Part shown: piece after piece, positions 45,630 through 55,951 of the stretch
Numbering within the stretch: the stretch's first letter is position 1
Layout: the number at the start of each line of letters is the position of its first letter
Source: Primorskyibacter sedentarius
Lineage (GTDB): Bacteria; Pseudomonadota; Alphaproteobacteria; Rhodobacterales; Rhodobacteraceae
Reading direction: 5' to 3'
Assembly: GCF_004342065.1 (NCBI RefSeq)
Contig: NZ_SLZU01000016.1
Coordinates: 1-64,000, forward strand
DNA length: 64,000 nucleotides
Notes under the pieces: model-generated
Seen by the model: only the letters and a program-made list of their open reading frames with translations
What the model was told of the DNA's origin: nothing
Database searches by the model: none
Program-made: the position numbers and the translations under genes

Positions 45630-47117
45630 CTAGAACATGTCGTCGGGGAAAAACGGCAGGCCACGCGCGAACCGTTTGTTGCGCTTGTAAGGGTAGGGCA
45701 GCAGAAACCCCTGCCGGTCCTCGGGCGTGCGCCCGGCATTCTGTTCGGCCACATCGCGCCACGCCTTGCTGCGACTGGTATCAAGCCCGTGCCCCTTGCC
45801 CAGCCACTTTTCGGCAAGGCGCAGACGCAGGTTACGCGCGGCTTCCGCATCTCGGAACATGACAGAGGCTTCGGTGTCCCAGCGCAGCGACCGCCCGTTA
45901 AGATTGGCAGACCCGACCATCCCGACTGCGTCGTCGATCACCAGCACCTTGGAATGCACATAGATCGGCCCGGCCGCATGTATCCGGCCATCCGCGCCTT
46001 TCGGGCTGGTTTCAAGCTTCGCCGGGGAGAGGGTGACCAGACGGTCGCCAAAGGCGCGATGCAACCGTTCCAGCACCGATATCTGCAAATATTGCGCGTG
46101 CCGCGCGTTCCAGCTTGTATCGCCGTCGAACAGTATCCTGTCCGGCTCTGTCGGCATGATGATGATCAGCTGTAGATCCGGGCGGGCTTGCGCCGCTCGC
46201 ACCAGCGCGTCCGCAATGGGCGCATGCCGGAAGAACTGCGTTTCGATATAGACAAAATCGCGGGCCTCTTCGAAGAGGTGCATCAGCGTTTCTTCGTGTT
46301 CAGTCACGCTGGGGGACGGGCCAAGAGCAGTGGGGCCCAGGCTGGGGCGGGAAATGGTACGCACCAGCCGGATGTTTTCGCTGGGGGTTACGTGCCGCGG
46401 TGGCTCGTTCGTGGGGTCACCCAGCAGGACCGGCGCACCGCAGGCCAGCGCCTCGTTCCAAGTGTCGACAAAATGCGCGCGCAGCTCGGTACAGAACGCC
46501 CCGGAAACGGCGATGCTGACATCGTGCCAGGTCTCGTCCGAGGGCAGGTCATGCGCGTTGTCGTCCCAACGGCGCTCGTTCACATCAAGCCCGCCGATAA
46601 CCGCCCGCGCGCTGTCGGCAATCGCGAATTTCTGGTGAATCGTGACGGGGCGAAGATACGGAGCGGCCGCAAGGATTGCCTTTTGCACCGGGGTCAGATC
46701 CTTGTGGTCGCGTTTGCGCCAGTCCTGAAGCTTTCCCGCGATCCGGCGACGCATCAGCAAACGCCACAGCCCGCCCGCGACCTGACCATGCGGCGCACAG
46801 ACAAGATGCACATCGCCCTTGGCCAACCTGTGCCTGAGATGTTCTGCAGAACGCCACGCGTGATTGTGCAATTCCTCTGCAAAGATCGGGTCGAAATCCG
46901 ACAGCACGATACGCTGGGCAATGCCCTTGTCCACGAGATGCGCCAGAAGGTCGGACCAGTTCTTCAACCCAAGCGCCCGCGCCTCGGCGCTGCGCAGGCC
47001 CGTTGCGGGATCAAAGATGCGGAAGGACATGACAAATTCATGCTCTGCCCCCAATGCCAGCCTCTCCAGCTCTGGAAAGCCTTCGGAGGCCGTGATGAGC
47101 GGGGTCAGCGTTGGCAT
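45630..47117 (-). CDS. Phospholipase D-type phosphatidyltransferase/hydrolase
   Basis: The 495-residue protein has two HKD motifs. The first is HQKFAIADSARAVIGGLD (about residue 167). The second is HSKVLVIDDAVGMVGSANLNGRSL (about residue 410). Both contain the H-x-K-x4-D core needed for catalysis. This family includes cardiolipin synthase and phospholipase D; there is no signal peptide and only weak hydrophobic stretches, so a cytoplasmic or membrane-associated role is possible. It begins 8 bases after murJ, in an operon with murJ and glnD. Confidence 0.88.
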   Translation of the reverse strand: MPTLTPLITASEGFPELERLALGAEHEFVMSFRIFDPATGLRSAEARALGLKNWSDLLAHLVDKGIAQRIVLSDFDPIFAEELHNHAWRSAEHLRHRLAKGDVHLVCAPHGQVAGGLWRLLMRRRIAGKLQDWRKRDHKDLTPVQKAILAAAPYLRPVTIHQKFAIADSARAVIGGLDVNERRWDDNAHDLPSDETWHDVSIAVSGAFCTELRAHFVDTWNEALACGAPVLLGDPTNEPPRHVTPSENIRLVRTISRPSLGPTALGPSPSVTEHEETLMHLFEEARDFVYIETQFFRHAPIADALVRAAQARPDLQLIIIMPTEPDRILFDGDTSWNARHAQYLQISVLERLHRAFGDRLVTLSPAKLETSPKGADGRIHAAGPIYVHSKVLVIDDAVGMVGSANLNGRSLRWDTEASVMFRDAEAARNLRLRLAEKWLGKGHGLDTSRSKAWRDVAEQNAGRTPEDRQGFLLPYPYKRNKRFARGLPFFPDDMF

Positions 47118-47125
47118 CGTGGTTC

Positions 47126-48670
47126 CTAGTTTCCTCGTCGCATTGCGTTTCTGAACTCTGACAGACGAAACGCGCCAATGGCCTGTCCGGTTGCAAAATA
47201 GCTGACCGCCCCGATGATTATCAGCAGGACAAGCGCGATATAGCGCAGCCCGGCCATCCCAAGAAGCGGCCCGATCAGCAGCATGCTTGCCCAAAGCACC
47301 AGGCCCATGATGACCGAAGCGACGCAGACACGCCAGATTCGCCTGCGAAACCGGTCGTCAAACCGCGCGACATCGCCCAACCGGCGCCCGCCGCGCGCCA
47401 GCAAGAACACGGTGACCCAACCGGCCACGGTGGTGGCGATGGCCGGGGCAATCCAGCCAATGACCGGTGCCAGCCCGATTGCAAGCGCGGCGTTCACGAT
47501 CATCGCCCAGACCGCATAGCGGAAGGGAGAGCGTGTATCCTCGCGCGCGAAGAACAGCGGTTGCAGCAGTTTCTGCAGGACGAAAGCGGGCAGACCCAAC
47601 CCGTAGATCGCCACCGCAACGGCCATGGCGGCAGCGTCATCAGCGCTGGTGGCACCGCGTTGAAAAAGCACCGACACCAGCGGCAGCGGGATCACGACCA
47701 GCGCGATGGAGGCAGGGATGGTCAAGGCCATGCTGACCTCTCCGGCGCGGGAAAAGGCCGCGCGCGCGCCGGTGTCATCCTCGGCCTTCAGCCGCCGGGA
47801 CAGATCGGGCAAAAGCACGATACCGACAGCGATGCCCACCACGCCAAGCGGCAGCTGGTACAGGCGGTCGGCGGCATAGAGCCAACCCACGGCCTTTTCA
47901 AAATGGCTCGCCACCTGTTGGCCGACCAGCAGGTTGATCTGCATGACGCCACTGGCCAAAGCTGCGGGCACGGCCACAACCACCAGGCGGCGCATGTCGG
48001 GGGTAAACCGTGGAAGGGCGGGGCGCAGATGCACTCCGGCGCGTCCTGCCGCCACCCAGACCAGGGCAAGCTGCGCGACACCCGCCAAGGGCACGGTCCA
48101 GACAAGCGCTGTCACCACGTTGCCCCCCGCATAGTTGGCGGCGCCCATGGCGGCGATGACAAAGATATTCAGAAGGACTGGCGCGGCGGCTGCGGCGGCG
48201 AAATGGCCCGTGGCGTTCAGGGCACCTGAAAACAGCGCGGCCAGAGAGATGAAGAGGATGTAGGGAAAGACGACGCGCCCGAATCCTACGGTAAGATCGA
48301 ACCGCTCGGACCCTTCGAAACCACCCGCCGTTGCCCAGACAAGGGCTGGCATGAATATCATCGCCAATGCGGTCAGCGACAGCACCACAAGTGCAAGGCC
48401 GTTCATCGCGTCACGCGCGAATTTGATCGGGTCCTCGTCGGCCTCGTATTTCTTGGAAAACATCGGCACGAAGGCGGCGTTGAAGGCGCCTTCTGCAAAG
48501 AACCGGCGAAACATGTTTGGCAGCCGGAAGGCCGCCACGAAGGCATCCATGACCGGACCGGGGCCGATGAAGGCCAGGATCATGATTTCGCGAACCACGC
48601 CCAGAACGCGGCTCATCAGGGTCCAGAACCCGACGGTCAGGACGCCGGACATCAGGCGGATGGGTTTCAT
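47126..48670 (-). CDS. murJ: Lipid II flippase MurJ
   Basis: MurJ, 514 residues, flips lipid II across the inner membrane for peptidoglycan synthesis. About 14 transmembrane helices. The start RLMSGVLTVGFWTLMSRVLGVVRE and FVAAFRLPNMFRRFFAEGAF with NAAFVPMFSK are family signatures; ALPAFVLQKLLQPLFFAREDT is the C-terminal half's matching segment. In alphaproteobacteria, glnD is often beside murJ, as here (86 bases apart). Confidence 0.95.
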   Translation of the reverse strand: MKPIRLMSGVLTVGFWTLMSRVLGVVREIMILAFIGPGPVMDAFVAAFRLPNMFRRFFAEGAFNAAFVPMFSKKYEADEDPIKFARDAMNGLALVVLSLTALAMIFMPALVWATAGGFEGSERFDLTVGFGRVVFPYILFISLAALFSGALNATGHFAAAAAAPVLLNIFVIAAMGAANYAGGNVVTALVWTVPLAGVAQLALVWVAAGRAGVHLRPALPRFTPDMRRLVVVAVPAALASGVMQINLLVGQQVASHFEKAVGWLYAADRLYQLPLGVVGIAVGIVLLPDLSRRLKAEDDTGARAAFSRAGEVSMALTIPASIALVVIPLPLVSVLFQRGATSADDAAAMAVAVAIYGLGLPAFVLQKLLQPLFFAREDTRSPFRYAVWAMIVNAALAIGLAPVIGWIAPAIATTVAGWVTVFLLARGGRRLGDVARFDDRFRRRIWRVCVASVIMGLVLWASMLLIGPLLGMAGLRYIALVLLIIIGAVSYFATGQAIGAFRLSEFRNAMRRGN

Positions 48671-48756
48671 GTCTGCTCGGCCCTTTGCGTGCCCGGAGTT
48701 TTGCTTGCCTTACCGTATCCCGCAGAAGGGCGGAAGAGCCCACATGATCGGCGGGC

Positions 48757-51570
48757 TCAGGACCGGGCGCGCTCTGCCCCCGCCTCGATCGCCTCGCGCA
48801 GTTTCTTTTCCAGTGACTTCTGTTTTGCAACCGAATGGAACTTCAGCCCGAACATGTCCTTGACGTAGAAGCTGTCGACCACCTGCTCGCCATAGGTCGC
48901 GATCACGGCCGAGGCGATGTAGATATTCTGGTTCGCCAGCGTCCGGGTAAGATCATAAAGCAGCCCCGGACGGTCGCGGGTATCCACCTCGATGATCGTA
49001 TAAATCTCTGACCCTTCGTTGTCGAAAGTGATGGAGGTCGGCACCCGGAAGGCGCGTTCGCGTTTTTTCAGCTTGTCGCGATCCTTGATGGCGTCACGCG
49101 GGACGACCTCGCCCAGCAGGGTCCTGTGGATCATCTTGCGCAGGCGCGGCAGGCGAGATTCCTCGAACGGGTGGCCCTCTGCGTCCTGTATCCAGAACAC
49201 CGCAGTGGCATAGCCGTCCTTGGAGGTATAGGTCCGCGCGTCCACGACATTCGCACCGACCAGCGCCAACGCCCCGGCAAGGCGGCTGAAGATGCCGGGA
49301 TGGTCGACAAGCGCGAAACACGCCCGGGTCGCATCGCGGTCAGTATCCGGGTGCAGGTCGATGCGGATTTCATCATCGCCAATCCCCTTGAGAAGCTGGG
49401 CAAAGATGACATGCGCGGTGACGTGCAGGCCCTGCCAATAGGGGGGGTAGTGCCGCGCCGTTTCGGTGCGCAGGTCCCTTGTGTCCCAATCCTTGAGCGC
49501 TTCGCGCAGGGCTTTTTTCGCTTCCGCGCCGCGGTTTTCGCGGTTGAGCTGTTCAAGCCCGCCTTCCAGCCCCCGGCGGGTTTGCCGGTAAAGCGCCCGC
49601 AGCAGCGCCGCTTTCCAGTTGTTCCAGGTGTCAGGTCCGACGCCGCGAATATCGCAGACCGTCAGAACGCACAGCAGGTCCAGCCGTTCCCGCGTCTGCA
49701 CGGCTTTCGCAAAGTCGCGGACAGTACGCGGATCGGCGATGTCACGCTTTTGCGCCATGTCGGACATCAGAAGGTGATAGCGCACCAGCCATTCGACGGT
49801 CGCGCATTCGGCCTTGTTCAGACCAAGCCGCGGCGCCACCTTGCGCGCGATCCGTGCGCCGAGGACGGAGTGATCTTCATCCCGGCCCTTGCCGATATCA
49901 TGCAGCAGAAGCGCGACATACAGCACTTTGCGGTTGATGCCGTGCTTCAGGATCGACGAGGCGACGGGCAGTGCTTCGATCAGATGGCCATTTTCGATTT
50001 CGGACAGGTTCCAGATGCACTGAATGGTATGCTCGTCCACCGTGTAATGGTGATACATGTTGAACTGCATCATCGCCACGATAGGTTCGAATTCCGGGAT
50101 GAAGGCGGCAAGGAAACCCAGCTCGTTCATCCGGCGCAGCGCGCGTTCGGGATTGCCGTGTTTCAGCAGCAGATCCATGAAGATCCGGCGCGCTTCCTTG
50201 TCGTTGCGCATCTCGTCATCGACCAGACGAAGGTTTGCCGCCACCAGCCGCATCGCATCCGGGTGGATCAGAAGGCCCGTGCGCAACGCTTCCTCGAACA
50301 GCCGAAGCAGGTTCACCTTGTCCTTCAGGAATGCCTCTTCATCGACCACGCCAAGCCGGTTGTTCACGACGACATAGCCGTCCTTTACCTTGGGCTGGCG
50401 TGTGAAGATACGCATCAGCAGCGGGGCGTTCTTGTCCTGATCGGCCTCCAGCGAGGTGAGGAAGATGCGCGTCATGTCCCCGACGGTGGTGGCGTGGCGA
50501 AAATAGTCCTGCATGAACCATTCCACCGCGCGGCGCCCGCCCTTGTCGGTATAGCCCATGGCTTCGGCGACCTCGACCTGCATGTCGAAAGTAAGCTGTT
50601 CCATCGGCCGCCCCGCCAACAGATGCAGGTGGCAGCGCACGGCCCAGAGAAACCGCTCGGCGACGACAAAGCTTTGGTATTCCTCAGTGCGGAATACGCC
50701 CTTGTCGACAAGCTCTGCCGTCGTGTCGACCCGGTGAACATATTTCGCGATCCAGTAAAGCGACTGGATGTCCCGCAGCCCGCCCTTGCCCTCTTTGACG
50801 TTGGGTTCGACCATGTAGCGCTGGCCGCCCTGCTTTTCGTGGCGCGCATCGCGTTCGGAAAGCTTGGCCTCCACGAATTCACGGGCGGTGCCCTTGAACA
50901 GGTCAGACCACAGCCGCTCTTCCAGTTGTTCGGCAATGCCCACGTCGCCGCAGATGTAGCGCTGTTCCAGCATCGCGGTACGGATGGTGAAATCCTCGGT
51001 CCCCAGGCGCAGACAGTCCTTCACCGTGCGGGAGGAATGGCCGACTTTCAGGCGCAGGTCCCAAAGGATGTAGAGCATGGATTCGATCACGCTCTCGGCC
51101 CAGGGCGTTACCTTGTAGGGTGTCAGAAACAACAGATCGACGTCCGAATGCGGTGCCATCTCGCCTCGACCGTACCCGCCAACTGCCAACACGGCGACGC
51201 GTTCGCCTTCGGTGGGATTGGGGTTGGGGTACAGCCGCTCGGTGGCGATGGCCCAGGTCTGGGTGATGATGCAATCGGTAAGCCAGCAATAGGCGCGGGT
51301 GGTTTCGCGGGCCTTGAAGGGCTCGGCCCGCAGTGCGTCGGCAATTGCGGTGCGGCCCTGTTTCTGGACCTCTGCCAGAACGCTGACAAGAGCCGCCCGC
51401 GCGGATTGCCCGTTTTCCACACCGTCCAGCGCGTCGTTCAGTTTCGTGCGCAGGACAGCGGGATCGCAGATTTCGGATGCCGGGCAGATCAGATCGTCCG
51501 GCATCCCAGAGTTCGTGACGACCGTGAGGTCAGAATCCGGCGCCGCCGAAGCTTCTTGGGGAAGGGTCAA
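48757..51570 (-). CDS. glnD: Bifunctional PII uridylyltransferase/uridylyl-removing enzyme
   Basis: GlnD senses glutamine and modifies PII protein. The 937-residue reading has the nucleotidyltransferase motif GGYGRGEMAPHSDVDLLFL at about 131-149, an HD domain (VALLLHDIGKGRDEDHSVLGA), and two C-terminal ACT domains (HPGIFSRLAGAL and RPGLLYDLTRTL). The start is uncertain. A TTG at 51570 overlaps the upstream LpoA-like gene by 41 bases; the ATG at 51504 would remove 22 residues and place LICPASEI, where family members begin, at the N-terminus. Confidence 0.95.
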   Translation of the reverse strand: MTLPQEASAAPDSDLTVVTNSGMPDDLICPASEICDPAVLRTKLNDALDGVENGQSARAALVSVLAEVQKQGRTAIADALRAEPFKARETTRAYCWLTDCIITQTWAIATERLYPNPNPTEGERVAVLAVGGYGRGEMAPHSDVDLLFLTPYKVTPWAESVIESMLYILWDLRLKVGHSSRTVKDCLRLGTEDFTIRTAMLEQRYICGDVGIAEQLEERLWSDLFKGTAREFVEAKLSERDARHEKQGGQRYMVEPNVKEGKGGLRDIQSLYWIAKYVHRVDTTAELVDKGVFRTEEYQSFVVAERFLWAVRCHLHLLAGRPMEQLTFDMQVEVAEAMGYTDKGGRRAVEWFMQDYFRHATTVGDMTRIFLTSLEADQDKNAPLLMRIFTRQPKVKDGYVVVNNRLGVVDEEAFLKDKVNLLRLFEEALRTGLLIHPDAMRLVAANLRLVDDEMRNDKEARRIFMDLLLKHGNPERALRRMNELGFLAAFIPEFEPIVAMMQFNMYHHYTVDEHTIQCIWNLSEIENGHLIEALPVASSILKHGINRKVLYVALLLHDIGKGRDEDHSVLGARIARKVAPRLGLNKAECATVEWLVRYHLLMSDMAQKRDIADPRTVRDFAKAVQTRERLDLLCVLTVCDIRGVGPDTWNNWKAALLRALYRQTRRGLEGGLEQLNRENRGAEAKKALREALKDWDTRDLRTETARHYPPYWQGLHVTAHVIFAQLLKGIGDDEIRIDLHPDTDRDATRACFALVDHPGIFSRLAGALALVGANVVDARTYTSKDGYATAVFWIQDAEGHPFEESRLPRLRKMIHRTLLGEVVPRDAIKDRDKLKKRERAFRVPTSITFDNEGSEIYTIIEVDTRDRPGLLYDLTRTLANQNIYIASAVIATYGEQVVDSFYVKDMFGLKFHSVAKQKSLEKKLREAIEAGAERARS

Positions 51571-52714
51571 GGATCACCACCTGGTTGTTACTCACCGTTG
51601 CGACGGCGAGTCCACGCTCGTTGGTGCCATCGGCTTTCAGGCGGAATACACCGGTCGTTCCCTGGAAGCCAGCCGATTGCGTCAGCGCGCGCCCCGTGAG
51701 CGCATCCTGTTTGCCACGCGCGGCCAGCGCGCCGATTGCGGCAACCCCATCATAGGCCAGACCGCCAAGCTGATGCGGGCCGCTGCCGAACGCACTTGAA
51801 TAACGGCGCTCGAAGGCAGCCAGCGCCTGTTGGTCGGGCAGGGCAAACCAGCCCCCCTGTGCGCCTTTCAATTGCGTGGTCTGGGCGGGCACGTCCCAGC
51901 GGGACAGGCCAATATACTGTGTGGAGGTCGTGGCGACACCAGCCTCTGGCATCAGCTGCAACAAAAGCGGCAGCGCCCCCGCAGGCGTCGAGGTCAGGAA
52001 GACCGAGTCGGCACCTGTCGATCTGACAGTGCCCGCGATTTTGGGCGCCGCGGCAGCCACCGCGGCCTGCGAAAACGCAAAGCTCTCGACGGCAGCCACT
52101 TTCACACCGTTACGTGCTGCGGCTTGCTGTATCGCGTTGCGGCCAAAGGCGCCCTCGGTGTTGTCGGGATGCACGATCACGACATTGCGCTTGCCCTTCC
52201 GCGCGGCAAAGCCCATCAGCCGGTCGGCAACGTTGTCAAAGGTCTGACCAAGGATGAACAGGTTGCCACCCGCGATCGAGCTGTTGTTGGAAAAGGCCAG
52301 AACATTGATGTTTTCATCAACGACGGCTTTGCTTGCTGCCACGGCATTGTCGGCAAATAGCGGACCAAGGATGATCTTCGCGCCTTCATCGACCGCACGC
52401 TGCGCCTGGGCTGCACTTTGCGTCACGCTCCCGGCCGTGTCATAGACCCGCAGATCGATTTGCACGCCGTTCAAGTCCGACACAGCCAGACGCGCCGCGT
52501 TTTCCAGGCTGCGTCCAACCGGACCAGCGCCGGAATGGCTTTTGGGGACCAGAAGGGCCACGGGAATCGGTGCGTTGGGGTCGATCTTCTGACCTCCTCC
52601 GCCGCCCGAGATCGAAAGACCACCCTCCGGGAAACAGCCCGCCAGGGCCACGACAGAGACCACGGCGGCTATCTTGGCCATCGTCTTGCGGACAGGGGTG
52701 AAAACGGCAAACAT
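51530..52714 (-). CDS. LpoA-like penicillin-binding protein activator lipoprotein
   Basis: A 394-residue lipoprotein: signal MAKIAAVVSVVALAGCFP with the lipobox, then the periplasmic-binding-protein-like LppC/LpoA C-domain, with PIPVALLVPKSHSGAGPVGRS, GAKIILGPLFADNAVAAS and VVIVHPDNTEGAF. LpoA activates PBP1A in gammaproteobacteria; a similar role here is inferred. It lacks the N-terminal TPR domain of E. coli LpoA. It diverges from rsmI, as in the E. coli yraM/yraL pair. Confidence 0.85.
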   Translation of the reverse strand: MFAVFTPVRKTMAKIAAVVSVVALAGCFPEGGLSISGGGGGQKIDPNAPIPVALLVPKSHSGAGPVGRSLENAARLAVSDLNGVQIDLRVYDTAGSVTQSAAQAQRAVDEGAKIILGPLFADNAVAASKAVVDENINVLAFSNNSSIAGGNLFILGQTFDNVADRLMGFAARKGKRNVVIVHPDNTEGAFGRNAIQQAAARNGVKVAAVESFAFSQAAVAAAAPKIAGTVRSTGADSVFLTSTPAGALPLLLQLMPEAGVATTSTQYIGLSRWDVPAQTTQLKGAQGGWFALPDQQALAAFERRYSSAFGSGPHQLGGLAYDGVAAIGALAARGKQDALTGRALTQSAGFQGTTGVFRLKADGTNERGLAVATVSNNQVVILDPSPRSFGGAGF

Positions 52715-52807
52715 GAAATAGAGACTCCCTCGTTGACGCGTGCCCTGGATACCGGGCGTGCCATTGTATTCAACCAATCATAGACGTCCCGCAGAGAGGG
52801 TCCAGAA

Positions 52808-53686
52808 ATGAATTCCCAACCGCAGAATCTGGCAGGCGGCCTGTACTTCGTAGCGACCCCGATCGGGAACGCGCGTGACATCACCTTGCGGGCGCTTGAT
52901 GTGCTCGCCTCGGCCGACGTGTTGGCGGCAGAAGACACGCGCAGCCTGCGCAAACTGATGGAAATCCACGGTCTCAGCGTCGGGGACAGGCCGCTTCTGG
53001 CCTATCACGATCACAATGGCGCAAAGATGCGTCCGCGTCTGATGGCGGAAATCGCGGCAGGAAAATCCGTGGCCTATGCGTCTGAGGCAGGCACGCCGCT
53101 AATTTCCGACCCCGGTTTCGATCTGTCGCGGGCAGCGGCCGAAGAGGGCCTGCCGGTGCATTCACTGCCGGGGGCATCCGCCGTTCTGGCCGCCCTGACT
53201 ATGGCCGGGTTGCCAACCGATCGGTTCTTGTTTGCCGGGTTTTTGCCCAATGCGCGGGGTCAGCGGAAATCCGCGCTCAAGGCGCTGGCTGGGGTGCAGG
53301 CAACCCTGGTGTTCTACGAATCACCCAAGCGGACCGCAGCGATGTTGGCTGATGCGGCAGAGGTCTTGGGCGCAGATCGCCCCGCCGCGATGTGCCGCGA
53401 GCTGACCAAACGGTACGAGGAGTGTAAGCGCGGACCGCTTGCACAACTGGCCGGGGAAATCGCCGCCGGGCCGGTCAAGGGTGAGGTGGTGATCGTGATC
53501 GGCCGGGGAGAGGCGGAAGCCGTTAGCGAAACGGTAATGAACCAGATGCTACAAGACGCGCTGAAGTCGATGTCGGTGCGTGACGCTGCCGATCTTGTCG
53601 CCGAGGGCACTGGCGCGCCAAGGCGGCAGGTCTACCAGATGGCGCTGAAGCTGGGGCAGGGTGATGAACCGGAAGACGAAGGGTAA
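52808..53686 (+). CDS. rsmI: 16S rRNA (cytidine-1402-2'-O)-methyltransferase
   Basis: RsmI, 292 residues, methylates the ribose of C1402 in 16S rRNA using SAM. Motifs: GGLYFVATPIGNARDITLRAL, AAEDTRSLRKLM, ASEAGTPLISDPGF and SLPGASAVLAALTMAGLPTDRF, all of the tetrapyrrole methylase fold. The gene overlaps yraN, and this order (rsmI-yraN-gshB) is a common alphaproteobacterial arrangement. Confidence 0.97.
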   Translation: MNSQPQNLAGGLYFVATPIGNARDITLRALDVLASADVLAAEDTRSLRKLMEIHGLSVGDRPLLAYHDHNGAKMRPRLMAEIAAGKSVAYASEAGTPLISDPGFDLSRAAAEEGLPVHSLPGASAVLAALTMAGLPTDRFLFAGFLPNARGQRKSALKALAGVQATLVFYESPKRTAAMLADAAEVLGADRPAAMCRELTKRYEECKRGPLAQLAGEIAAGPVKGEVVIVIGRGEAEAVSETVMNQMLQDALKSMSVRDAADLVAEGTGAPRRQVYQMALKLGQGDEPEDEG

Positions 53687-54029
53687 GCTATCCTACCATG
53701 CAGGCGACGCGGCAGAGCTATCGGTCGCCCGCGACTATGAAAGGCGCGGCTACCAGTTGGCGCAACGGCGCTGGCGGGGTTCGGGCGGGGAGATCGATCT
53801 GATCCTGAGCCACGGCGACACGGTTGTCTTTGTCGAGGTCAAGAAAAGCCGCAGCTTTGCCCGTGCCGCCAGCCATGTCAGCGCGGCGCAGCAACAGCGC
53901 ATCGCAGCTGCGGCAGAGGAATATCTTGCCGGTCATCCACGGGGCCTGCTGGCAGACTGTCGGGTGGACGTCGCGCTGGTGGATGAACAGGCGCATGTTC
54001 ACGTGATCGAGAATGCCTTCGGGCAGTAG
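53664..54029 (+). CDS. yraN: YraN/UPF0102 nuclease-fold protein
   Basis: A 121-residue PD-(D/E)xK nuclease-fold protein. Active-site-type residues: GGEIDLIL and VFVEVKKSRSF, with the Lys in EVK. The biological substrate is unknown (Holliday-junction resolvase-like fold). The start overlaps the rsmI stop by 23 bases (an upstream GTG at 53661 is also possible). Confidence 0.9.
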   Translation: MNRKTKGKLSYHAGDAAELSVARDYERRGYQLAQRRWRGSGGEIDLILSHGDTVVFVEVKKSRSFARAASHVSAAQQQRIAAAAEEYLAGHPRGLLADCRVDVALVDEQAHVHVIENAFGQ

Positions 54030-54104
54030 GCGGCGTCGGGCGGCCATTGCCTAACCCTGCGCCTTGCGGCATGTAGTTCCCGACACCGCAAGCAGGGGGC
54101 AGGC

Positions 54105-55040
54105 ATGAAAATCGCGTTCCAGATGGATCCAATCGAGTCCGTCAACATCGAGGCCGACAGCACGTTCCGGCTTGCCGAAGAGGCACAGGCCCGCGGGCAT
54201 GAGCTGTTTTACTACCTGCCCGACCAACTGGCCTACCAGGAGGGGCGCATCACCGCGCGCGGTCAGTCGCTGACAGTGCAGCGCAAGCAGGGCGCCCATG
54301 CCACGCTGGGCGAGATGCGGGAAGTGGACCTTGCGGAATTCGACGTGGTCTGGCTGCGCCAGGACCCGCCCTTTGACATGCATTACATCACGCTGACGCA
54401 TCTTCTGGACCGGATTCATCCCGGCACGCTTGTCGTAAACGACCCGTTCTGGGTGCGAAACTACCCGGAAAAACTGCTGGTGCTGGACTTCCCGGACCTG
54501 ACGCCGCCTACCACGATTGCCCGCGACCTTGCCACGATCAAGGCGTTCAAGGCGAAATATGGGGACGTGATCCTCAAGCCGCTTTACGGCAATGGTGGCG
54601 CGGGCGTGTTCCGGCTGGACGCCAATGACCGCAACCTGACCTCTTTGCACGAGCTGTTCACCGGATTCAGCCGCGAACCGTTGATCGTGCAGAAATTCCT
54701 GCCTGCTGTGTCCAAGGGCGACAAGCGGGTGATCCTTGTGGACGGCGAACCGGTCGGCGCCATCAACCGCATCCCTGCCGAGGGCGAGACCCGGTCCAAC
54801 ATGCATGTCGGCGGCCGCCCCGAAAAGGTTGCGCTGACAGAGCGGGACCTTGAAATCTGCGCCCGGATCGGGCCGGTACTGCGCGAAAAGGGACAGGTTT
54901 TCGTCGGCATCGATGTGATCGGTGACTGGCTGACCGAGATCAACGTGACCTCGCCCACCGGCATCCAGGAGCTGGAGCGTTTTGATGGCGTGAATATCGC
55001 CGGCAAGATCTGGGAAGCCATCGAGGCGCGGCGCGCATGA
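54105..55040 (+). CDS. gshB: Glutathione synthetase
   Basis: GshB, 311 residues, joins gamma-glutamylcysteine with glycine, using ATP. ATP-grasp motifs: [20 protein letters not shown] at the N-terminus, then [36 protein letters not shown], and [18 protein letters not shown] near the C-terminus. Its stop overlaps the following hydrolase (ATGA). Confidence 0.97.
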   Translation: MKIAFQMDPIESVNIEADSTFRLAEEAQARGHELFYYLPDQLAYQEGRITARGQSLTVQRKQGAHATLGEMREVDLAEFDVVWLRQDPPFDMHYITLTHLLDRIHPGTLVVNDPFWVRNYPEKLLVLDFPDLTPPTTIARDLATIKAFKAKYGDVILKPLYGNGGAGVFRLDANDRNLTSLHELFTGFSREPLIVQKFLPAVSKGDKRVILVDGEPVGAINRIPAEGETRSNMHVGGRPEKVALTERDLEICARIGPVLREKGQVFVGIDVIGDWLTEINVTSPTGIQELERFDGVNIAGKIWEAIEARRA

Positions 55041-55951
55041 GCTTTCGCAGTGCGGCCCTCAATCACTGGCTGCGCCTGACGGAAAAACCGCATCTTGCGC
55101 GGGCGAAATCCCCACAGGCGCTGCGGGCCAGTTTTGAGCGTAAGGCGCGGCTGCTGTTTCGGGCGCCCAAGGGTTGCGCGTTCCAGCCCGGATCCGTGGC
55201 AGAGGTTCCGGTGCTTTGGGTATCCGCACCCGAAGCCGATGATGATCTGGTGATCCTGTATTTCCATGGCGGCGGTTATGTCTTCGGTTCGCCCCGGACA
55301 CATCGGGCCATGCTGGCGAGGCTTTCAAGCCTGTGCAGTGCCTGGAGTTGCCTGCCGGACTATCGTCTGGCACCGGAACATCCCTTTCCCGCAGCGTTCG
55401 ACGATGCGCTGGCCGTCTACTGTGATCTTCTTGCAGGGGGCACCGCACCGGACCGCATCATTCTTGGCGGCGATAGCGCGGGCGGCGGTCTGGCGCTGGC
55501 GCTGTTGGCTGAAATCTGCCGCAGGGATTTGCCGCGACCCGCGGGCTGCTTTGCCTTCTCGCCCCTGACCGATCTGCGGTTTTCCGGCGAAAGCATGCGC
55601 AACAACGCGCAAAGCGATGTCGTTCTGCCTGCGGATCGGGCCGCAGACATGGCGGGAATGTACCTTCACGGTGCCGATCCGGACGACCCGCGCGCTTCGC
55701 CGCTGCATGGGGACTTTACGGGCTCTGGTCCGGTCTGGCTTACCGTAGGCGATACCGAGATCCTGCTGGATGACACGCGCCGCATGGCGGATGTTCTGCG
55801 CGCGCAGGGCGTTGAGGTCGAGATGGTGATAGAGCCGGATCTTCCGCATGTCTGGCCCTTGTTTCACGGAATGATCCCCGAAGCGAGGACCACGTTGCAG
55901 CGGCTGGGGCAATGGATCAGGCGTCTCGCGCCACCGTCAGCCGATAGCTGA
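55037..55951 (+). CDS. Alpha/beta hydrolase, hormone-sensitive lipase family
   Basis: A 304-residue esterase/lipase-like protein. Oxyanion motif [15 protein letters not shown]; nucleophile Ser in [15 protein letters not shown]; a likely acid Asp in [13 protein letters not shown] and His in LPHVWPLF. The substrate is unknown. It is coupled to gshB, and its final 35 bases overlap the comM end on the other strand. Confidence 0.88.
   Translation: MSFRSAALNHWLRLTEKPHLARAKSPQALRASFERKARLLFRAPKGCAFQPGSVAEVPVLWVSAPEADDDLVILYFHGGGYVFGSPRTHRAMLARLSSLCSAWSCLPDYRLAPEHPFPAAFDDALAVYCDLLAGGTAPDRIILGGDSAGGGLALALLAEICRRDLPRPAGCFAFSPLTDLRFSGESMRNNAQSDVVLPADRAADMAGMYLHGADPDDPRASPLHGDFTGSGPVWLTVGDTEILLDDTRRMADVLRAQGVEVEMVIEPDLPHVWPLFHGMIPEARTTLQRLGQWIRRLAPPSADS

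Noticed and set aside
49126-51699. Long plus-strand open frame opposite glnD
   Set aside because: Antisense of a well-supported gene, with no domain and no ribosome site.
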